Shown: positions 9,580 to 20,418, counted from the stretch's first letter. The stretch is DNA of 64,000 nucleotides from Pseudomonadales bacterium (GCA_029251375.1 JAQXDL010000049.1:310001-374000), one strand, 5' to 3'. Program-made: numbers and translations. Notes: generated by a model from the letters alone, not told the origin.

Positions 9580-10440
9580 TTATGCTGTTTTATCAAGTCG
9601 ACCGTGTGAAAAATCGTTAATCAGTTGGACAACGTCAATGCTGCGCTCTTGCATGTGTATATGATGGTGACCGGGTAAATTGACAAGCGTTATGTTTTCA
9701 TCAAATCTGGGTTCGATGACATCAAGCGTTCGGCTTAACCAACTATTATCCCTATCAGCAACGATGAAGAGCGTATCCGCTTGTATGTTGTCAACCAGAG
9801 CATTGAGTTGATCCGAGGTAAGTTCGAGTGGCCCAGAACCTTTTATTCTTGGGTCGGTGCACCAGGTAAAACCACCTTCAACCTTTTTATGACCCCGTTC
9901 AATAAGGCAGAGAGCTGAAGTTTCGTTTTGGCCGGTTGCGTCACATAGTCTTTGGGTCATTGCTTCGAAGGTGGGAAAGACTTTTAGCGATGAATTCTTT
10001 TTAAACGAGGACTCGACGGTTGAACGTAGATGACTAAGTGTTTCGCTCGCAACGTTAGTGCCGCAGAATCCGTCGATACAGATAAGACTATTGACTCTCT
10101 CTGGAAAAAAGCCAGCTAATTGAGAGCCTATTTCGGCCCCCATTGAGTGACCAATAATGTTGAAGGTTTGCCATCCCAATTCATCTGCCACGCAAAGAAT
10201 GTCGCGTATGTCGTTCAGACCGGAATAGAGCTCGCCGGGCGCTCGATAATCTGAAAGGCCGTGTCCAGCAAAGTCCATCGCGAAAATGTATAAGCCGTTC
10301 AGGTGCGGTGCGATCATGTCGAAACTATTGGCGTTATCGAGATAGCCGTGCAGCGCAATTGTCGGTTGTCCCTTTTCATTGCCCCAGAATTTGCCCCGGA
10401 TAGTCATGTGTTCCAACGCTATATTGTACTGTCGTGACAT
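9580..10440 (-). CDS. Alpha/beta hydrolase family protein
   Basis: Alpha/beta hydrolase fold: an HGYLDN oxyanion region, a GHSMGAE nucleophile elbow (Ser catalytic), an acid in the ADRDNSW region, and a late HHHIH histidine candidate. The family includes esterases and serine hydrolases of many substrates; none can be assigned here. The frame extends to 10491, but homology-like sequence begins at MSRQYNIAL, so I start at the ATG at 10440. It runs in the same direction as the LLM oxidoreductase, 119 bases downstream of it, and may belong to the same unit. Confidence 0.8.
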   Translation of the reverse strand: MSRQYNIALEHMTIRGKFWGNEKGQPTIALHGYLDNANSFDMIAPHLNGLYIFAMDFAGHGLSDYRAPGELYSGLNDIRDILCVADELGWQTFNIIGHSMGAEIGSQLAGFFPERVNSLICIDGFCGTNVASETLSHLRSTVESSFKKNSSLKVFPTFEAMTQRLCDATGQNETSALCLIERGHKKVEGGFTWCTDPRIKGSGPLELTSDQLNALVDNIQADTLFIVADRDNSWLSRTLDVIEPRFDENITLVNLPGHHHIHMQERSIDVVQLINDFSHGRLDKTA

Positions 10441-10559
10441 GCCGATGATCCGCTTGAAAGCGAACATTATACGGGCAGAATCTTGCTGCACCAGACCAAG
10501 TGATGGGCTGGATGCAGCAAGATAAACTAGCGTTATTGGCTTGCTGGTTCCCCTCTCAA

Positions 10560-11441
10560 TTAGTTTGCGTTGGGACTGAGTTTTTCTAGCACGTTCCAGT
10601 CAAGGTCGCCGAACTGGGCATTGGGATTAACCGGCTGTATGCAAACATGATCTGCGCCCGCAGCATAATGTTCCTCAATGCGATCGCGAACCTGTTCTAG
10701 GTTACCCCAGGCAAATGTTTCGTCAATGAACCTATCTGACCCGCCATTTTCAAAATCTGACTCATTGAGCCCCATGCGTAACCAGTTGTTTCTGTAGTTA
10801 GGTAATCCCATGTAGACCGACGCAACCGCACGAGCGGCTTTACGCGCTATATCGGCATCAGCCTCTAACAAGACTTTTTGTTCAACACAGAGCAAAGCAT
10901 CAGGACCGAGAATTTCCCGTGCCATTTTAGTGTGCTTCGGCGATGTGAAATAGGGATGTGCACCCGCGCACTTGTCCCTGGCGAGTTCTAGCATTCTAGG
11001 GCCAAGCGCCGCGATCAAACGCTTTGGTTCGGTTGCTGGCGGGAACGCCATATAGGGCGCCTCATCCATTGCGTTGAGATATTTTCGCATTGTGGTTACG
11101 GGTTTACCGTAAGTGATTTTCCTAACCCCTTCGACAAATTGCTGGTGCGATACGCCTAACGCTAGTAGAAAACGGTCGCCGGATTGTTCCGCCAAGGTTT
11201 TCTGGCCAGCAACAGTGACTCCTGGCTCTCGATGATAAATTGAAGCAATGCCGGTCGCGACGTTTAGCTTTTCGGTATTTGCCAATAACCAAGAGGCAGA
11301 GGCGTAAGGGTCGCGTCCTGCTGTCTCCGGAATCCAAAGTGTATTGTAGCCAAGTGACTCAATTCGTTTTGCTGTCTCTGCAGCCATACTGCTTGGCATG
11401 CCATCAAGGAAGTACCAAACGCCGAGTTTATTTAGTTCCAT
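10560..11441 (-). CDS. LLM-class (F420-type) flavin oxidoreductase
   Basis: A luciferase-like monooxygenase-fold protein of 293 residues, with the start LGVWYFLDG, the ESLGYNTLWIPE strand, the ATGIASIYHREP region and the C-terminal DHVCIQPV strand. It resembles the TIGR03620-type 'probable F420-dependent oxidoreductase' group, but cofactor choice (F420 or FMN) cannot be read from sequence. Its ATG overlaps the stop of the metallo-beta-lactamase-like gene (TAATG), indicating translational coupling and a linked role. Substrate unknown. Confidence 0.85.
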   Translation of the reverse strand: MELNKLGVWYFLDGMPSSMAAETAKRIESLGYNTLWIPETAGRDPYASASWLLANTEKLNVATGIASIYHREPGVTVAGQKTLAEQSGDRFLLALGVSHQQFVEGVRKITYGKPVTTMRKYLNAMDEAPYMAFPPATEPKRLIAALGPRMLELARDKCAGAHPYFTSPKHTKMAREILGPDALLCVEQKVLLEADADIARKAARAVASVYMGLPNYRNNWLRMGLNESDFENGGSDRFIDETFAWGNLEQVRDRIEEHYAAGADHVCIQPVNPNAQFGDLDWNVLEKLSPNAN

Positions 11442-12421
11442 TATTTATCTACTACCTTATGTGTGAGGCTCATGTAGGAGCGATTGATGAATCCAGTGTT
11501 GTCGCCCATTTTTTCATCCCATTGCTGGGTGACGTTGGCGTTGTAAACGTCATCGAGGCTTGCGCCAGCGTTAATTAGGTTGATCATGCTTGCCCGAATT
11601 GTCGTCAGCATCTCGATATAGTCCTGCAGACCTTCGTAGTTAGATAGGGGGCCATGTCCCGGTATAACTGTCGTTTGTCGATCAATGACTTTAAGTGTTT
11701 CACTGCAGAAATGGATCACGCCATCTAGCGTGCCGCCATTACCCGCATCGATAAACGGGTAGCCAGCATTATTAAAAACATCGCCAAGGTGAACGGCGTT
11801 TGTTCCTCGGAAGACGATAGCAGTATCGCCGGTTGTGTGCGCTGGCCCGAAATGAAACAGGTCAACGGTTTCGCCATTTAAATGAAACGACATGTCATCG
11901 TCGTAAGTAATGTTAGGCCACGCGTCTTCTGGATAAGCTTTTTGGTTATAGGATGCGACAACGAGGTTAATGACATGATCTTGTTTCATCATCTCACGTG
12001 AGTTCTCATGGGCGACAATCCAGGTACCTTGTGGGCCTAAAGCAAGATTGCCTTCGGCGTGATCGAAATGCCAATGGGTATTGATCGCGAAATCGACTTC
12101 ATTATCTCCCTTGGCGTCGACATTAATCTCGTCTATGGCCGACTTGATCTGCGGAATGAGTTGTGGAAATTGGTCATCAACGATCAGTACGCCATCTTTG
12201 CCGGTGCTAACGGCGATATTGCCGCCTAGGCCGAATAGGACGTGTAAGTTGTCGCCAACTTTTTCGGTGTTAATCGTTGCATTTGATAAATCCCAACCGA
12301 ATGCTGTCATAAGACCATCAAGCGGTAATGTCTCTTGCACAGCGGGCGCTTGGTGAGCAACCAGACTACTAGGCAGTAGGGTCGCAGCAAGTAGTGGAAG
12401 TACTGGAAGAATTTTTTTCAT
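11441..12421 (-). CDS. Exported metallo-beta-lactamase-fold hydrolase
   Basis: The start at 12421 gives a clear signal peptide (MKKILPVLPLLAATLLPSSL...AHQ). A GGA Shine-Dalgarno lies upstream; the frame could begin 13 codons earlier but without a signal-like start. The MBL metal motif HWHFDH is present, with later zinc ligands in the HTTGDT, HLGDVF and IPGHGPLS motifs. Known relatives include SoxH/quinoprotein-relay-type and lactonase-like enzymes; no beta-lactam role can be claimed. It is translationally coupled to the downstream LLM oxidoreductase. Confidence 0.88.
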   Translation of the reverse strand: MKKILPVLPLLAATLLPSSLVAHQAPAVQETLPLDGLMTAFGWDLSNATINTEKVGDNLHVLFGLGGNIAVSTGKDGVLIVDDQFPQLIPQIKSAIDEINVDAKGDNEVDFAINTHWHFDHAEGNLALGPQGTWIVAHENSREMMKQDHVINLVVASYNQKAYPEDAWPNITYDDDMSFHLNGETVDLFHFGPAHTTGDTAIVFRGTNAVHLGDVFNNAGYPFIDAGNGGTLDGVIHFCSETLKVIDRQTTVIPGHGPLSNYEGLQDYIEMLTTIRASMINLINAGASLDDVYNANVTQQWDEKMGDNTGFINRSYMSLTHKVVDK

Positions 12422-12665
12422 GGTTAGATTCCAATTGTACGATGTTGTGTTTTGAACCAAGTTATGGTGATTCGATACAGAAGTAATATAGCTGTCAGAT
12501 CGCTTCAGGTCTATCTCGGGGTAGGCCCATGCTCAGATGTTGTCTGACCGTCTACGTACGTCAGTCAATAATTTTTATGTAATTACAGCGGCTGCTTCGG
12601 TTAGTAAAAGTATGGCGAGAAAGTATGGCAAGATTGTGGCTAGCTTTCTAATGGACGAAGTACGG

Positions 12666-13004
12666 ATGACTCGAAAAAGATATATTACAGAAATGGGCAT
12701 GGGCGTAGATGTACATGGTAGTAATTACACGCGCGCGGCGGAGCGGGCGGTCTTTGATGCGATCCATCACAGTAGTCTTAATTTCTTCCAAGCGCTTGGT
12801 AAACACTCTGATGAAATGGAAATTGAATTGTTGATAGGTGTGCCTGAACCAACCCAGGTAGATGAGGTCGTTGTTGCCAGTGCACTACCCTATGGTTCTG
12901 TCGTGGTCACCGTGGCATTAGGCGGTCTAGAAATACCTGGCGAAGGTGGTGCTGACCCAGTTGTTATTGCAAATGCCGGCGTTGTGGTCTACCTAAAAGA
13001 TTAG
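12666..13004 (+). CDS. Lin0512-family protein
   Basis: A small protein with the family hallmarks MGMGVDVHGSNYTRAAERAV and DAIHHSSL near the N-terminus, a middle VPEPTQVD segment, and a C-terminal ALPYG...VALGGLEIPGEGG...VIANAGVVVYL. The biochemical function of the family is unknown; the fold is a small ring-forming type. The frame extends to 12537, but the family normally begins at MTRKRYITEMG, so I choose the ATG at 12666 (112 residues). It is divergent from the metallo-beta-lactamase-like gene. Confidence 0.78.
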   Translation: MTRKRYITEMGMGVDVHGSNYTRAAERAVFDAIHHSSLNFFQALGKHSDEMEIELLIGVPEPTQVDEVVVASALPYGSVVVTVALGGLEIPGEGGADPVVIANAGVVVYLKD

Positions 13005-13019
13005 GGCCCTATTTTAACT

Positions 13020-13838
13020 TTACAATTCTCTTTTTTTTGTCGCGAACTTCCTTGCGAACCACTGTGTTGAGGTAACAAACAAGGTCATGCCAGAGAGAAC
13101 AGTAATGACGCCTAACAGAGCAAATGCCTGTAGCAAGAGATGGTTGAAGTCATCTCGGTCTTCATAATCCATAATATGCAATCCCCAGAGAAAGTCATAA
13201 ATTCGCCAATTGTTTGTGCGCACTGCGCGTAGTTTTCCTGATTGCGCACCAAGGTAGATTACTGCATCTTCACTGCCGCTAACATCGGCTCGCCATGCGG
13301 GCAACTCGCCATTTCGGTATTCGTCACCTGCTGGCACATTTTGTATGAGATCCAGACGAAGGATAGCTCGATCGGTTCTTGACTGCAGGATGCTTTGTGC
13401 TTCTGACTCGCTCAGTAACCCAAGTTTTTCGCCTGTTTCAGCGTCAAAAGAAGTGCTTACGCCATCGACTGAGAAGTTGTAGATGGCGCGATGATGTCTC
13501 TGTGTAACTATGATTTTATCGACTCGAACAGATTCAAGTTGCGGATGAGCTTGCAATAAATCGGACGGTGAGATTAGTTTTAGATGGCTGAGCTGATAAC
13601 TGCTAGCTTGTTTGAGTAGATGGCTACCGCGAATATCATCGATCGGCATGACGGCAAAGTAAAGTCCGGTTGCTGTCCAAATCAATAGTTGAACCGCCGC
13701 CACTAAGCCGAGCCAGCGATGTGCCTTACGTATATGTTTGCGGTTTAATGATGCTTTCAAATGTGTCGCTCGAAAGATTAACTTGCGCCTGTGGGGGAAC
13801 TCTGTAGGCTCGTCGCCTATCGACCAAACTCGCTTCAA
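13020..13838 (-). CDS. PepSY-domain membrane protein
   Basis: An N-terminal HRWLGLVAAVQLLIWTATGLYFA helix (PepSY-associated), a periplasmic PepSY-like segment around residues 90-215 (FDAETGE, DRAILRLDL, AQSGKLRAVR), and a second helix near 237-255. Such proteins accompany iron reductases or siderophore uptake, but no such gene is adjacent. The given start overlaps the upstream part of the divergent frame before arfB by 48 bases; the true start may be a later non-ATG codon. A role in electron or metal transport is inference. Confidence 0.75.
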   Translation of the reverse strand: MKRVWSIGDEPTEFPHRRKLIFRATHLKASLNRKHIRKAHRWLGLVAAVQLLIWTATGLYFAVMPIDDIRGSHLLKQASSYQLSHLKLISPSDLLQAHPQLESVRVDKIIVTQRHHRAIYNFSVDGVSTSFDAETGEKLGLLSESEAQSILQSRTDRAILRLDLIQNVPAGDEYRNGELPAWRADVSGSEDAVIYLGAQSGKLRAVRTNNWRIYDFLWGLHIMDYEDRDDFNHLLLQAFALLGVITVLSGMTLFVTSTQWFARKFATKKREL

Positions 13839-13868
13839 GGCAGCCGTCTCGATGCGCTACTATGTCAT

Positions 13869-14288
13869 ATGTTAAAAATATCAAACAATGTTTTTTTGTC
13901 TGAAGACGAGCTTGAACTTACAGCCATTCGAGCGCAAGGCGCAGGAGGGCAAAATGTTAACAAGGTGTCTTCGGCTATTCATCTTCGATTTAACATTCAA
14001 GAATCCTCTCTGCCGGACTTTTATAAGCAGCGGTTGCTCGCTTTAAAAGATAAAAGAGTATCAAAAGAGGGTGTGATCATTCTCAAAGCGCAAAAATTTA
14101 GGACACAAGAGAAGAATAGAGCGGATGCTCTGCAGCGGTTGACTGAAATAATCCAAAGTGTTGCCATCGTTCAAAAAGCGCGGCAAGCAACGCGTCCTAC
14201 CCGTAATGCACGTAAAAAACGCATGGACGGTAAAACGCATCGCGGTAAAGTTAAGTCGATGCGCGGTAAGCCAACTAAAGACGATTAG
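13869..14288 (+). CDS. arfB: Alternative ribosome-rescue factor ArfB (peptidyl-tRNA hydrolase)
   Basis: ArfB releases stalled peptides from ribosomes lacking a stop codon. The catalytic GGQ sits at residues 26-28 in RAQGAGGQNVNKVSSA, as in E. coli ArfB. The C-terminal tail is rich in Lys/Arg (KARQATRPTRNARKKR), which inserts in the empty mRNA channel. I start at the ATG at 13869 (139 residues, matching the family); the open frame reaches 13791 but lies over the divergent PepSY gene. Confidence 0.94.
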   Translation: MLKISNNVFLSEDELELTAIRAQGAGGQNVNKVSSAIHLRFNIQESSLPDFYKQRLLALKDKRVSKEGVIILKAQKFRTQEKNRADALQRLTEIIQSVAIVQKARQATRPTRNARKKRMDGKTHRGKVKSMRGKPTKDD

Positions 14289-14317
14289 ATCGAATGATCC
14301 CGTTTCGGGCTTAGCCC

Positions 14318-15895
14318 TTACGCTAACAAGTCGTCAGCAACAAAATACTTAGGATCTTCAATAACGTTCACTTCTACTAGGTTACCTGCCTTTCTAAGCA
14401 ACTTGCGACAATCTGAACTGAGATGCACAAGATGTAGTCGCTTGCCTGCGTTTGTGTACCGGTCAGCGAGTGTATCAATTGCCTCAAGGCCGGAATGGTC
14501 ACAGACTCTGGAGTCTGCAAAGTCGATGATCACTTCGTCATTTGCTTGAGACGGATCAAATTTATCGAGGAATGACGTCACCGAACCAAAAAACAGTGGT
14601 CCAGATACGGCATAAACCGTTGACCCTTTGTGGTCGTCACGGCTGGTGACTTGAACCTGCTTGGCGTGTTCCCAAGCAAATACAAGTGCAGAAACGATGA
14701 CCCCGACAACGACTGCGATAGCCAAGTCGGTCGCAACCGTGACGCCAGATACCATGATAAGAATTAGCGCGTCACTTTTAGGCACCTTGCCGAGGATTCT
14801 GAAACTACTCCATTCAAATGTACCGATGACAACGATAAACATCACGCCAATAAGAGCAGCAAGTGGTATTTGCTCAATAAATGAAGAGCCCACCATAATA
14901 AAGAACAGTAAGAACAGAGCGGCTGATATGCCCGATAAGCGGCCAACACCGCCAGAGTTCACGTTAATCATGCTTTGCCCAATCATCGCGCAACCACCCA
15001 TACCACCAAACACGCCGGTAACTGTATTGGCAACGCCCTGGCCCACACATTCCTTATTGCCTCTGCCACGCGACTCTGTAATTTCGTCGACTAAACGGAG
15101 CGTCAGTAGCGATTCAATCAAACCAATCGCAGCAAGTATGAAGGAGTACGGCAAAATAATAGCCAGTGTTTCCATTGTGAAAGGCACATCAGGAATATGA
15201 AAACTGGGCAGCCCGCCTTCGATTGAGGCGACATCACCGACAACACGAGTATCAAGATTAAGACCAAAAACTAAGAGAGTGACCGTGACGATGGCCACCA
15301 GAGACGACGGCACCGCTTTAGTGAGTTTAGGTAAGTAATGAATGATCGCCATCGTAACGAGAACAAGGCCAAGCAATAGATAGAGGTCATTACCCTTTAA
15401 CCATGCAACATCAAGAATACTGCCTTGCATGGATGTACCTTCAAGCCAACCGGCTGCGCCTGGCTCGCCGAACTGACTCAACTGGGCCAAGAATATGACA
15501 ATCGCGAGTCCGTTTACAAAACCCAGCATAACCGGGTGGGGCACCATGCGTATGAATTTTCCGAGGCGCAAGACTCCAGCTGTTATTTGGATAAAACCCA
15601 TCAGCACAACAGCGGCAAACAGATACTCAACACCATGGTCCGCAACCAAGGCAACCATGACGACAGCCAGAGCGCCAGTTGCACCAGAAATCATGCCGGG
15701 TCGGCCACCGATACAGGCGGTAATCAGACCAACCATAAATGCAGCGTAGAGCCCTACTAGGGGGGCGACGCCTGCTACGAAGGCAAAAGCAATTGCTTCA
15801 GGCACCAACGCTAGTGCTACGGTGAGTCCTGACAGGATGTCATTTTTAGCTGAGGCAGCTCGACTTGGGGTTATTTCAAACATGTGGTGACTCAA
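14318..15895 (-). CDS. SulP/SLC26-family anion transporter with STAS domain
   Basis: A membrane transporter of 525 residues: about 10-14 helices up to residue 410, beginning with the family signature region [23 protein letters not shown]-terminal STAS domain (about 420-520) has the [16 protein letters not shown] motif. SulP proteins move sulfate, bicarbonate or dicarboxylates with H+ or Na+; the substrate cannot be chosen. It is convergent with arfB, with only 29 bases between the stops. Confidence 0.92.
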   Translation of the reverse strand: MSHHMFEITPSRAASAKNDILSGLTVALALVPEAIAFAFVAGVAPLVGLYAAFMVGLITACIGGRPGMISGATGALAVVMVALVADHGVEYLFAAVVLMGFIQITAGVLRLGKFIRMVPHPVMLGFVNGLAIVIFLAQLSQFGEPGAAGWLEGTSMQGSILDVAWLKGNDLYLLLGLVLVTMAIIHYLPKLTKAVPSSLVAIVTVTLLVFGLNLDTRVVGDVASIEGGLPSFHIPDVPFTMETLAIILPYSFILAAIGLIESLLTLRLVDEITESRGRGNKECVGQGVANTVTGVFGGMGGCAMIGQSMINVNSGGVGRLSGISAALFLLFFIMVGSSFIEQIPLAALIGVMFIVVIGTFEWSSFRILGKVPKSDALILIMVSGVTVATDLAIAVVVGVIVSALVFAWEHAKQVQVTSRDDHKGSTVYAVSGPLFFGSVTSFLDKFDPSQANDEVIIDFADSRVCDHSGLEAIDTLADRYTNAGKRLHLVHLSSDCRKLLRKAGNLVEVNVIEDPKYFVADDLLA

Positions 15896-16100
15896 TAATT
15901 AGCATTTGACGCAACTGAACAAACGAGGGTTATCAAATCAACTAGGAATCGACTGACTAAGACTGTTTGTTAGGAGAAGTTACGACTATCCGGAAAGGCG
16001 CGCAGTGTAGCGGATTATATGACTCATTCCCAATAAAATGCCTCGAACTCGCGTGATAGTGCTTGATTGAGCATCATGGATATTTCGTTTTGCGATGCCG

Positions 16101-16126
16101 TCGCCAATTCCAATTCCAATTGGCGA
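16101..16126. repeat. Perfect inverted repeat in the SulP-hydrolase gap
   Basis: TCGCCAATT and AATTGGCGA are perfect 9-base arms around an 8-base spacer. It lies in the 289-base divergent gap, 59 bases before the hydrolase start, and has no T run. A regulator operator is the simplest reading; a 5' leader hairpin is possible. The rest of the gap shows nothing recognisable. Confidence 0.6.
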
Positions 16127-16184
16127 AGATGACTTTGTGATAACGTCGACTCACTGTACTTCAAACGAGAAAGGAGTTGCGTAG

Positions 16185-17018
16185 GTGGATCAAAAAGTTA
16201 CAACAAGCCATTGTGAATTGTCTATCACTGTGTCGAAACCCCAAGGCGAGGCATATGCCGATTTGGCACAGTTGCCTGTGCTATTCATTCATGGCAACTC
16301 CTCCTGTAAAGAGGTGTTTCGGCGCCAAATGCAGGTATTTGGGTTACAGCGGACCTGCATTGCGATCGACCTGCCTGGGCATGGGCAATCTGATGATGCG
16401 ATTGAGCCTGGGATCTCCTACAACATGGTCGGCTACGCCGACGCTATGTTACAAGTGATGCAGAAACTGGCTGTTGAATCCTTCTACGTGGTTGGCTGGT
16501 CCCTTGGCGGACATATAGGTATTGAAATGATGGGACAGTCAGATTCGGTAAAGGGCTTGCTCATTTCCGGTACGCCACCGATCGGCTCAGATGGGTCGGA
16601 TATGGCAGATGCCTTTTTACCCAGCGATCATATGGGTTTGACTGGACAAGAAGTGTTCACGAATGAGGAGGCTGCAAGCTATGCGCGAGCGACCTGTGGT
16701 GCAGGGGCTCAACATGAACCTTTTCTTGGCGAAGCCGTGCGTCGAACCGACGGGCGTGCGCGGCGACTTATGATGGAAGCTGCGATGAGGGGGGAGGGCG
16801 TCGACCAAAAGCATTTGATCGAGACCGATCCAAGGCCGATCGCAGTGGCCAACGGCGCGAATGAACAGATGGTCAATAACCAATACCTTTTATCATTGAA
16901 GTTCAGCAATCTCGCCCTCGGGCAGGTGCATCTTATAGCTGATGCTGGTCATGCGCCCTTTTGGGAAGCGCCAGAGGCATTCAATGTGATATTGAAGCGA
17001 TGTATAGGCGCGTGTTAG
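16185..17018 (+). CDS. Alpha/beta hydrolase
   Basis: A 277-residue hydrolase with HGNSSCKEVF, the AIDLPGHGQSDD segment, the nucleophile elbow VVGWSLGGHIG (Ser), an acid near the PIAVANGANE strand, and His in DAGHAPFWEAP. It starts with GTG, backed by AAGGAG nine bases upstream. Substrate unknown; the pattern is that of the general esterase/haloperoxidase-like group. It is a single gene, convergent with nadC. Confidence 0.88.
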   Translation: MDQKVTTSHCELSITVSKPQGEAYADLAQLPVLFIHGNSSCKEVFRRQMQVFGLQRTCIAIDLPGHGQSDDAIEPGISYNMVGYADAMLQVMQKLAVESFYVVGWSLGGHIGIEMMGQSDSVKGLLISGTPPIGSDGSDMADAFLPSDHMGLTGQEVFTNEEAASYARATCGAGAQHEPFLGEAVRRTDGRARRLMMEAAMRGEGVDQKHLIETDPRPIAVANGANEQMVNNQYLLSLKFSNLALGQVHLIADAGHAPFWEAPEAFNVILKRCIGAC

Positions 17019-17136
17019 TCAAAACTGATTCGCTAGTCCTGACTAATGTCAGGGAAGACTGCAGCTCAGCAGCCCGTGAAGATTCAGGCTCGCATTTTGA
17101 TTTAGTGTGGGCGCTTGTAAAGGCGTCGGTTAGTCC

Positions 17137-17994
<858 letters not shown>

Positions 17995-18058
17995 TTAGCC
18001 AGTGCTACGACTTTTCAATTTTTCGATGCTTGCTTTACTACTGCACCTTTCACTGCTG

Positions 18059-18565
18059 TCAGTACAGCTGGCGGAGTGTAAGGGAATCACCGCGTTGTAC
18101 AAATTCAATTTGTCTCAAAGCAGACATGCCAAGCAATATGGCTTGGTCGCTCATGCCAGGGTTTATGCTGGCAGGTACATTGTAGAGTTTAATATCACCG
18201 ATACTGAGTTCGTCAATCGAAGTTGAATAAACTGTCACAGGTCCGTTAGCCGTCATGGCGCGTCCAGGCTGACCTCGGCGTAAGTTTAAATGATCCGCTA
18301 AGTCCATCGGGATAACAACATCGGTAGCGCCTGTATCGAGCAAGAAGTCGGCTGATTTGCGGTTAATGAGCCCCGTCGCGACGTAATGTCCTTGTCTGTT
18401 TCGTTTTAAATTGACTTGGGCGTGTGTGTCGCTGATTGTTGAATCGGGTGAAGGGTTAGGGTTGTATTGCCGGCTTTCCACGTCCGCAAAGAAAACGGTC
18501 ATAAGCCCCAATGCAATGATGAAGGCAATGGCCATCATCCCGGTCCCGATTTTTTGTGTTGGCAT
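18059..18565 (-). CDS. Membrane-anchored retropepsin-like aspartic protease (TIGR02281 type)
   Basis: One N-terminal membrane helix (MMAIAFIIALGLMTVFF) precedes an extracytoplasmic clan AA protease domain with the active-site motif FLLDTGATDVVIP and the later AILLGMSALRQIEF strand. The 168-residue size and layout fit the TIGR02281 group, which is common in proteobacteria, with unknown substrates. It lies between nadC and ampD in the opposite direction to ampD. Confidence 0.88.
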   Translation of the reverse strand: MPTQKIGTGMMAIAFIIALGLMTVFFADVESRQYNPNPSPDSTISDTHAQVNLKRNRQGHYVATGLINRKSADFLLDTGATDVVIPMDLADHLNLRRGQPGRAMTANGPVTVYSTSIDELSIGDIKLYNVPASINPGMSDQAILLGMSALRQIEFVQRGDSLTLRQLY

Positions 18566-18866
18566 TTTTGTTAGGTTTCAGCTCTTGTGTTGTCGTAGTT
18601 GTAATCGCTTACGTCATTTGTGCTTCGTCGGTTTAGCGCACCTCTTCGATGAGCCACGATTGGCCAGTTACTTGAAGGTGCCTAAGCGAGTATCAGCCGA
18701 GTGTTTAGCCTTTCGATTTCTCTATTTCGATTGTTCTATTTCGATAGTTCCATCGGTCCAGTGCTTGACACAGTGAGTATAGCAGTGATCCTGAATGGAT
18801 TTGATAGTCCCCAACTGGCTATTATGTAGGTCACAACTTCACTATTAGCTTTGCAAAGTCGTCAAT
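18566..18866. other. Divergent gap before ampD
   Basis: No gene is seen. The only pattern is two direct copies of TCTATTTCGAT at 18721-18731 and 18735-18745 (period 14). The promoters for the protease and for ampD must be here but are not clear. Confidence 0.5.
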
Positions 18867-19409
18867 ATGAAAATAAAAGCCGGACAACTCGATATCGCGC
18901 AACAGGCGACGAGTCCTAATTTTGACAGTAGGCCTGACAACGAGATCTCTCTGATTGTTATTCACTGCATTAGTTTGCCGGCGGGTCACTATGGGTCTGA
19001 TTATGTCCGTGCACTATTTTGTAACGAACTCGATTGCCGTAGTCATTTAGATTTTGAAGATCTGCAAGGTGTGAGGGTGTCAAGTCATTTACTAATCCAT
19101 CGAACCGGAGAAATTACGCAGTTTGTGCCGTTTACTAGACGGGCATGGCATGCAGGAGAATCTGAGCATCAAGGTCGAAAAAATTGTAACGATTTCTCTG
19201 TGGGTATTGAATTAGAGGGCATTGACACAGCGACCTTCACCGACGAACAGTACAAATCTCTGCTCGAAGTCTGTCAGGAGATGTTAGACTGTTGGACATT
19301 AGATGTGGCTGATATTGTCGGCCACAGTGAAGTTGCCCCTGGTCGAAAAACCGATCCCGGGGTAGGTTTTGATTGGAACCGATTGCGTTTGGGTTTGGTG
19401 CACGGCTGA
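18867..19409 (+). CDS. ampD: 1,6-anhydro-N-acetylmuramyl-L-alanine amidase AmpD
   Basis: AmpD is the cytoplasmic zinc amidase that removes the peptide from anhydro-muropeptides during cell-wall recycling. Zinc and catalytic features are present: VIHCISLPAGHYG, the HLLIHRTGEITQFVP strand, AWHAGES and GHSEVAPGRKTDPG. Length 180 is normal and no signal peptide is seen. AmpE follows 118 bases later and AmpG lies at 28 kb, so the recycling route is well represented. No ampC or ampR is in the window. Confidence 0.96.
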   Translation: MKIKAGQLDIAQQATSPNFDSRPDNEISLIVIHCISLPAGHYGSDYVRALFCNELDCRSHLDFEDLQGVRVSSHLLIHRTGEITQFVPFTRRAWHAGESEHQGRKNCNDFSVGIELEGIDTATFTDEQYKSLLEVCQEMLDCWTLDVADIVGHSEVAPGRKTDPGVGFDWNRLRLGLVHG

Positions 19410-19527
19410 TCGTCAATGGTTCGCCTTTCGTAGTCCATTGATCACTAAGCAAGCGCGACGATAAGTCAAAGAGTAAGTTTTGCTGGGTGTTTTGTTGAAC
19501 CAGTCCAGTAGGAAAGAGAGTGAGTCG

Positions 19528-20418
19528 ATGACATTTTTAACAATTCTTGTTGCGGTAATATTTTATAGAAACTGGTTTGGTGAACATCCACTGAGCCGTT
19601 TTCTGCCTTTTGAGTCTCTGCTGGACTGGGCTGCTGAGAGGGGAATACAAGGTCTGACGCGGTATTTTTTATGCATCGGGCTTCCTGTCTTGGTCTTGCT
19701 GATCATCAGTGGCATGAGCGGTGGTCTGCTGTGGCTGGCCCTTTCACTTGTCGTTGTGATCTACAGCATCGAACTGTACGACGGCGATAGCGTATTCGAT
19801 GAGCATCTGATTTGGCTTAGAGATCAACAAGCGGCGGGTGACGACAGCGACGATTTTAAGAAGGTTTCTGACGTTGTTGACATTGATGAAGAGGACGATG
19901 AATTAGATCCATTCGCCGAGGTCTCTCAGCACCAGGAAGACTTTATACTGACTGCAACCTATGAAGTGTTTCAAAGTTTTATCCCGGTTGTGTTCTGGTT
20001 CATTCTGCTCGGACCGGCCGGCGCTTTGTTGTACGCATTAACAATTCGATATTTAGATAGTCTCGATTTGGATTGTCCACAAATAGAGTTAATGGAACAA
20101 GTAGTCTATTGGCTTGAATGGATGCCGGCTCGGATCACAGGGCTGTTATTCGCTTTCTTAGCTAATTTCGGTCCGGGTTTTGAATACTGGTTTAAAATGC
20201 TGACAGATGTAACGGAGCCGAATGAAGTGCATTTATCAATACTGGCAGGTATATCAACCAACGTTCCGGATGAAGACCGACCTAAAGTTGAATCCGATGA
20301 CCTTCAAAACTTTATCGTTCAATGTGAATCACATGTTAATGATTTGAGAATACTGTTTGAACGGGCCATCTTCGGCTGGTTAGGTATTGCGGCGCTTGTG
20401 ACGGTTATAGCGCCTTAA
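19528..20418 (+). CDS. ampE: AmpE-family inner-membrane protein
   Basis: A predicted membrane protein of 296 residues with the AmpE start FLTILVAVIFYRNWFGEHPLSR, three or four membrane helices, an acidic cytoplasmic loop (DIDEEDDELDPF), and the late AIFGWLGIAALV helix. AmpE is proposed to sense or signal cell-wall state with AmpD; its mechanism is not settled. The frame reaches 19480, but the Shine-Dalgarno AGGAAAG and the family start support the ATG at 19528. Confidence 0.9.
   Translation: MTFLTILVAVIFYRNWFGEHPLSRFLPFESLLDWAAERGIQGLTRYFLCIGLPVLVLLIISGMSGGLLWLALSLVVVIYSIELYDGDSVFDEHLIWLRDQQAAGDDSDDFKKVSDVVDIDEEDDELDPFAEVSQHQEDFILTATYEVFQSFIPVVFWFILLGPAGALLYALTIRYLDSLDLDCPQIELMEQVVYWLEWMPARITGLLFAFLANFGPGFEYWFKMLTDVTEPNEVHLSILAGISTNVPDEDRPKVESDDLQNFIVQCESHVNDLRILFERAIFGWLGIAALVTVIAP

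Noticed and set aside
14661-15200. Long plus-strand frame opposite the SulP gene
   Set aside because: Composition is a mirror of membrane-helix codons; no domain and no initiation signal.
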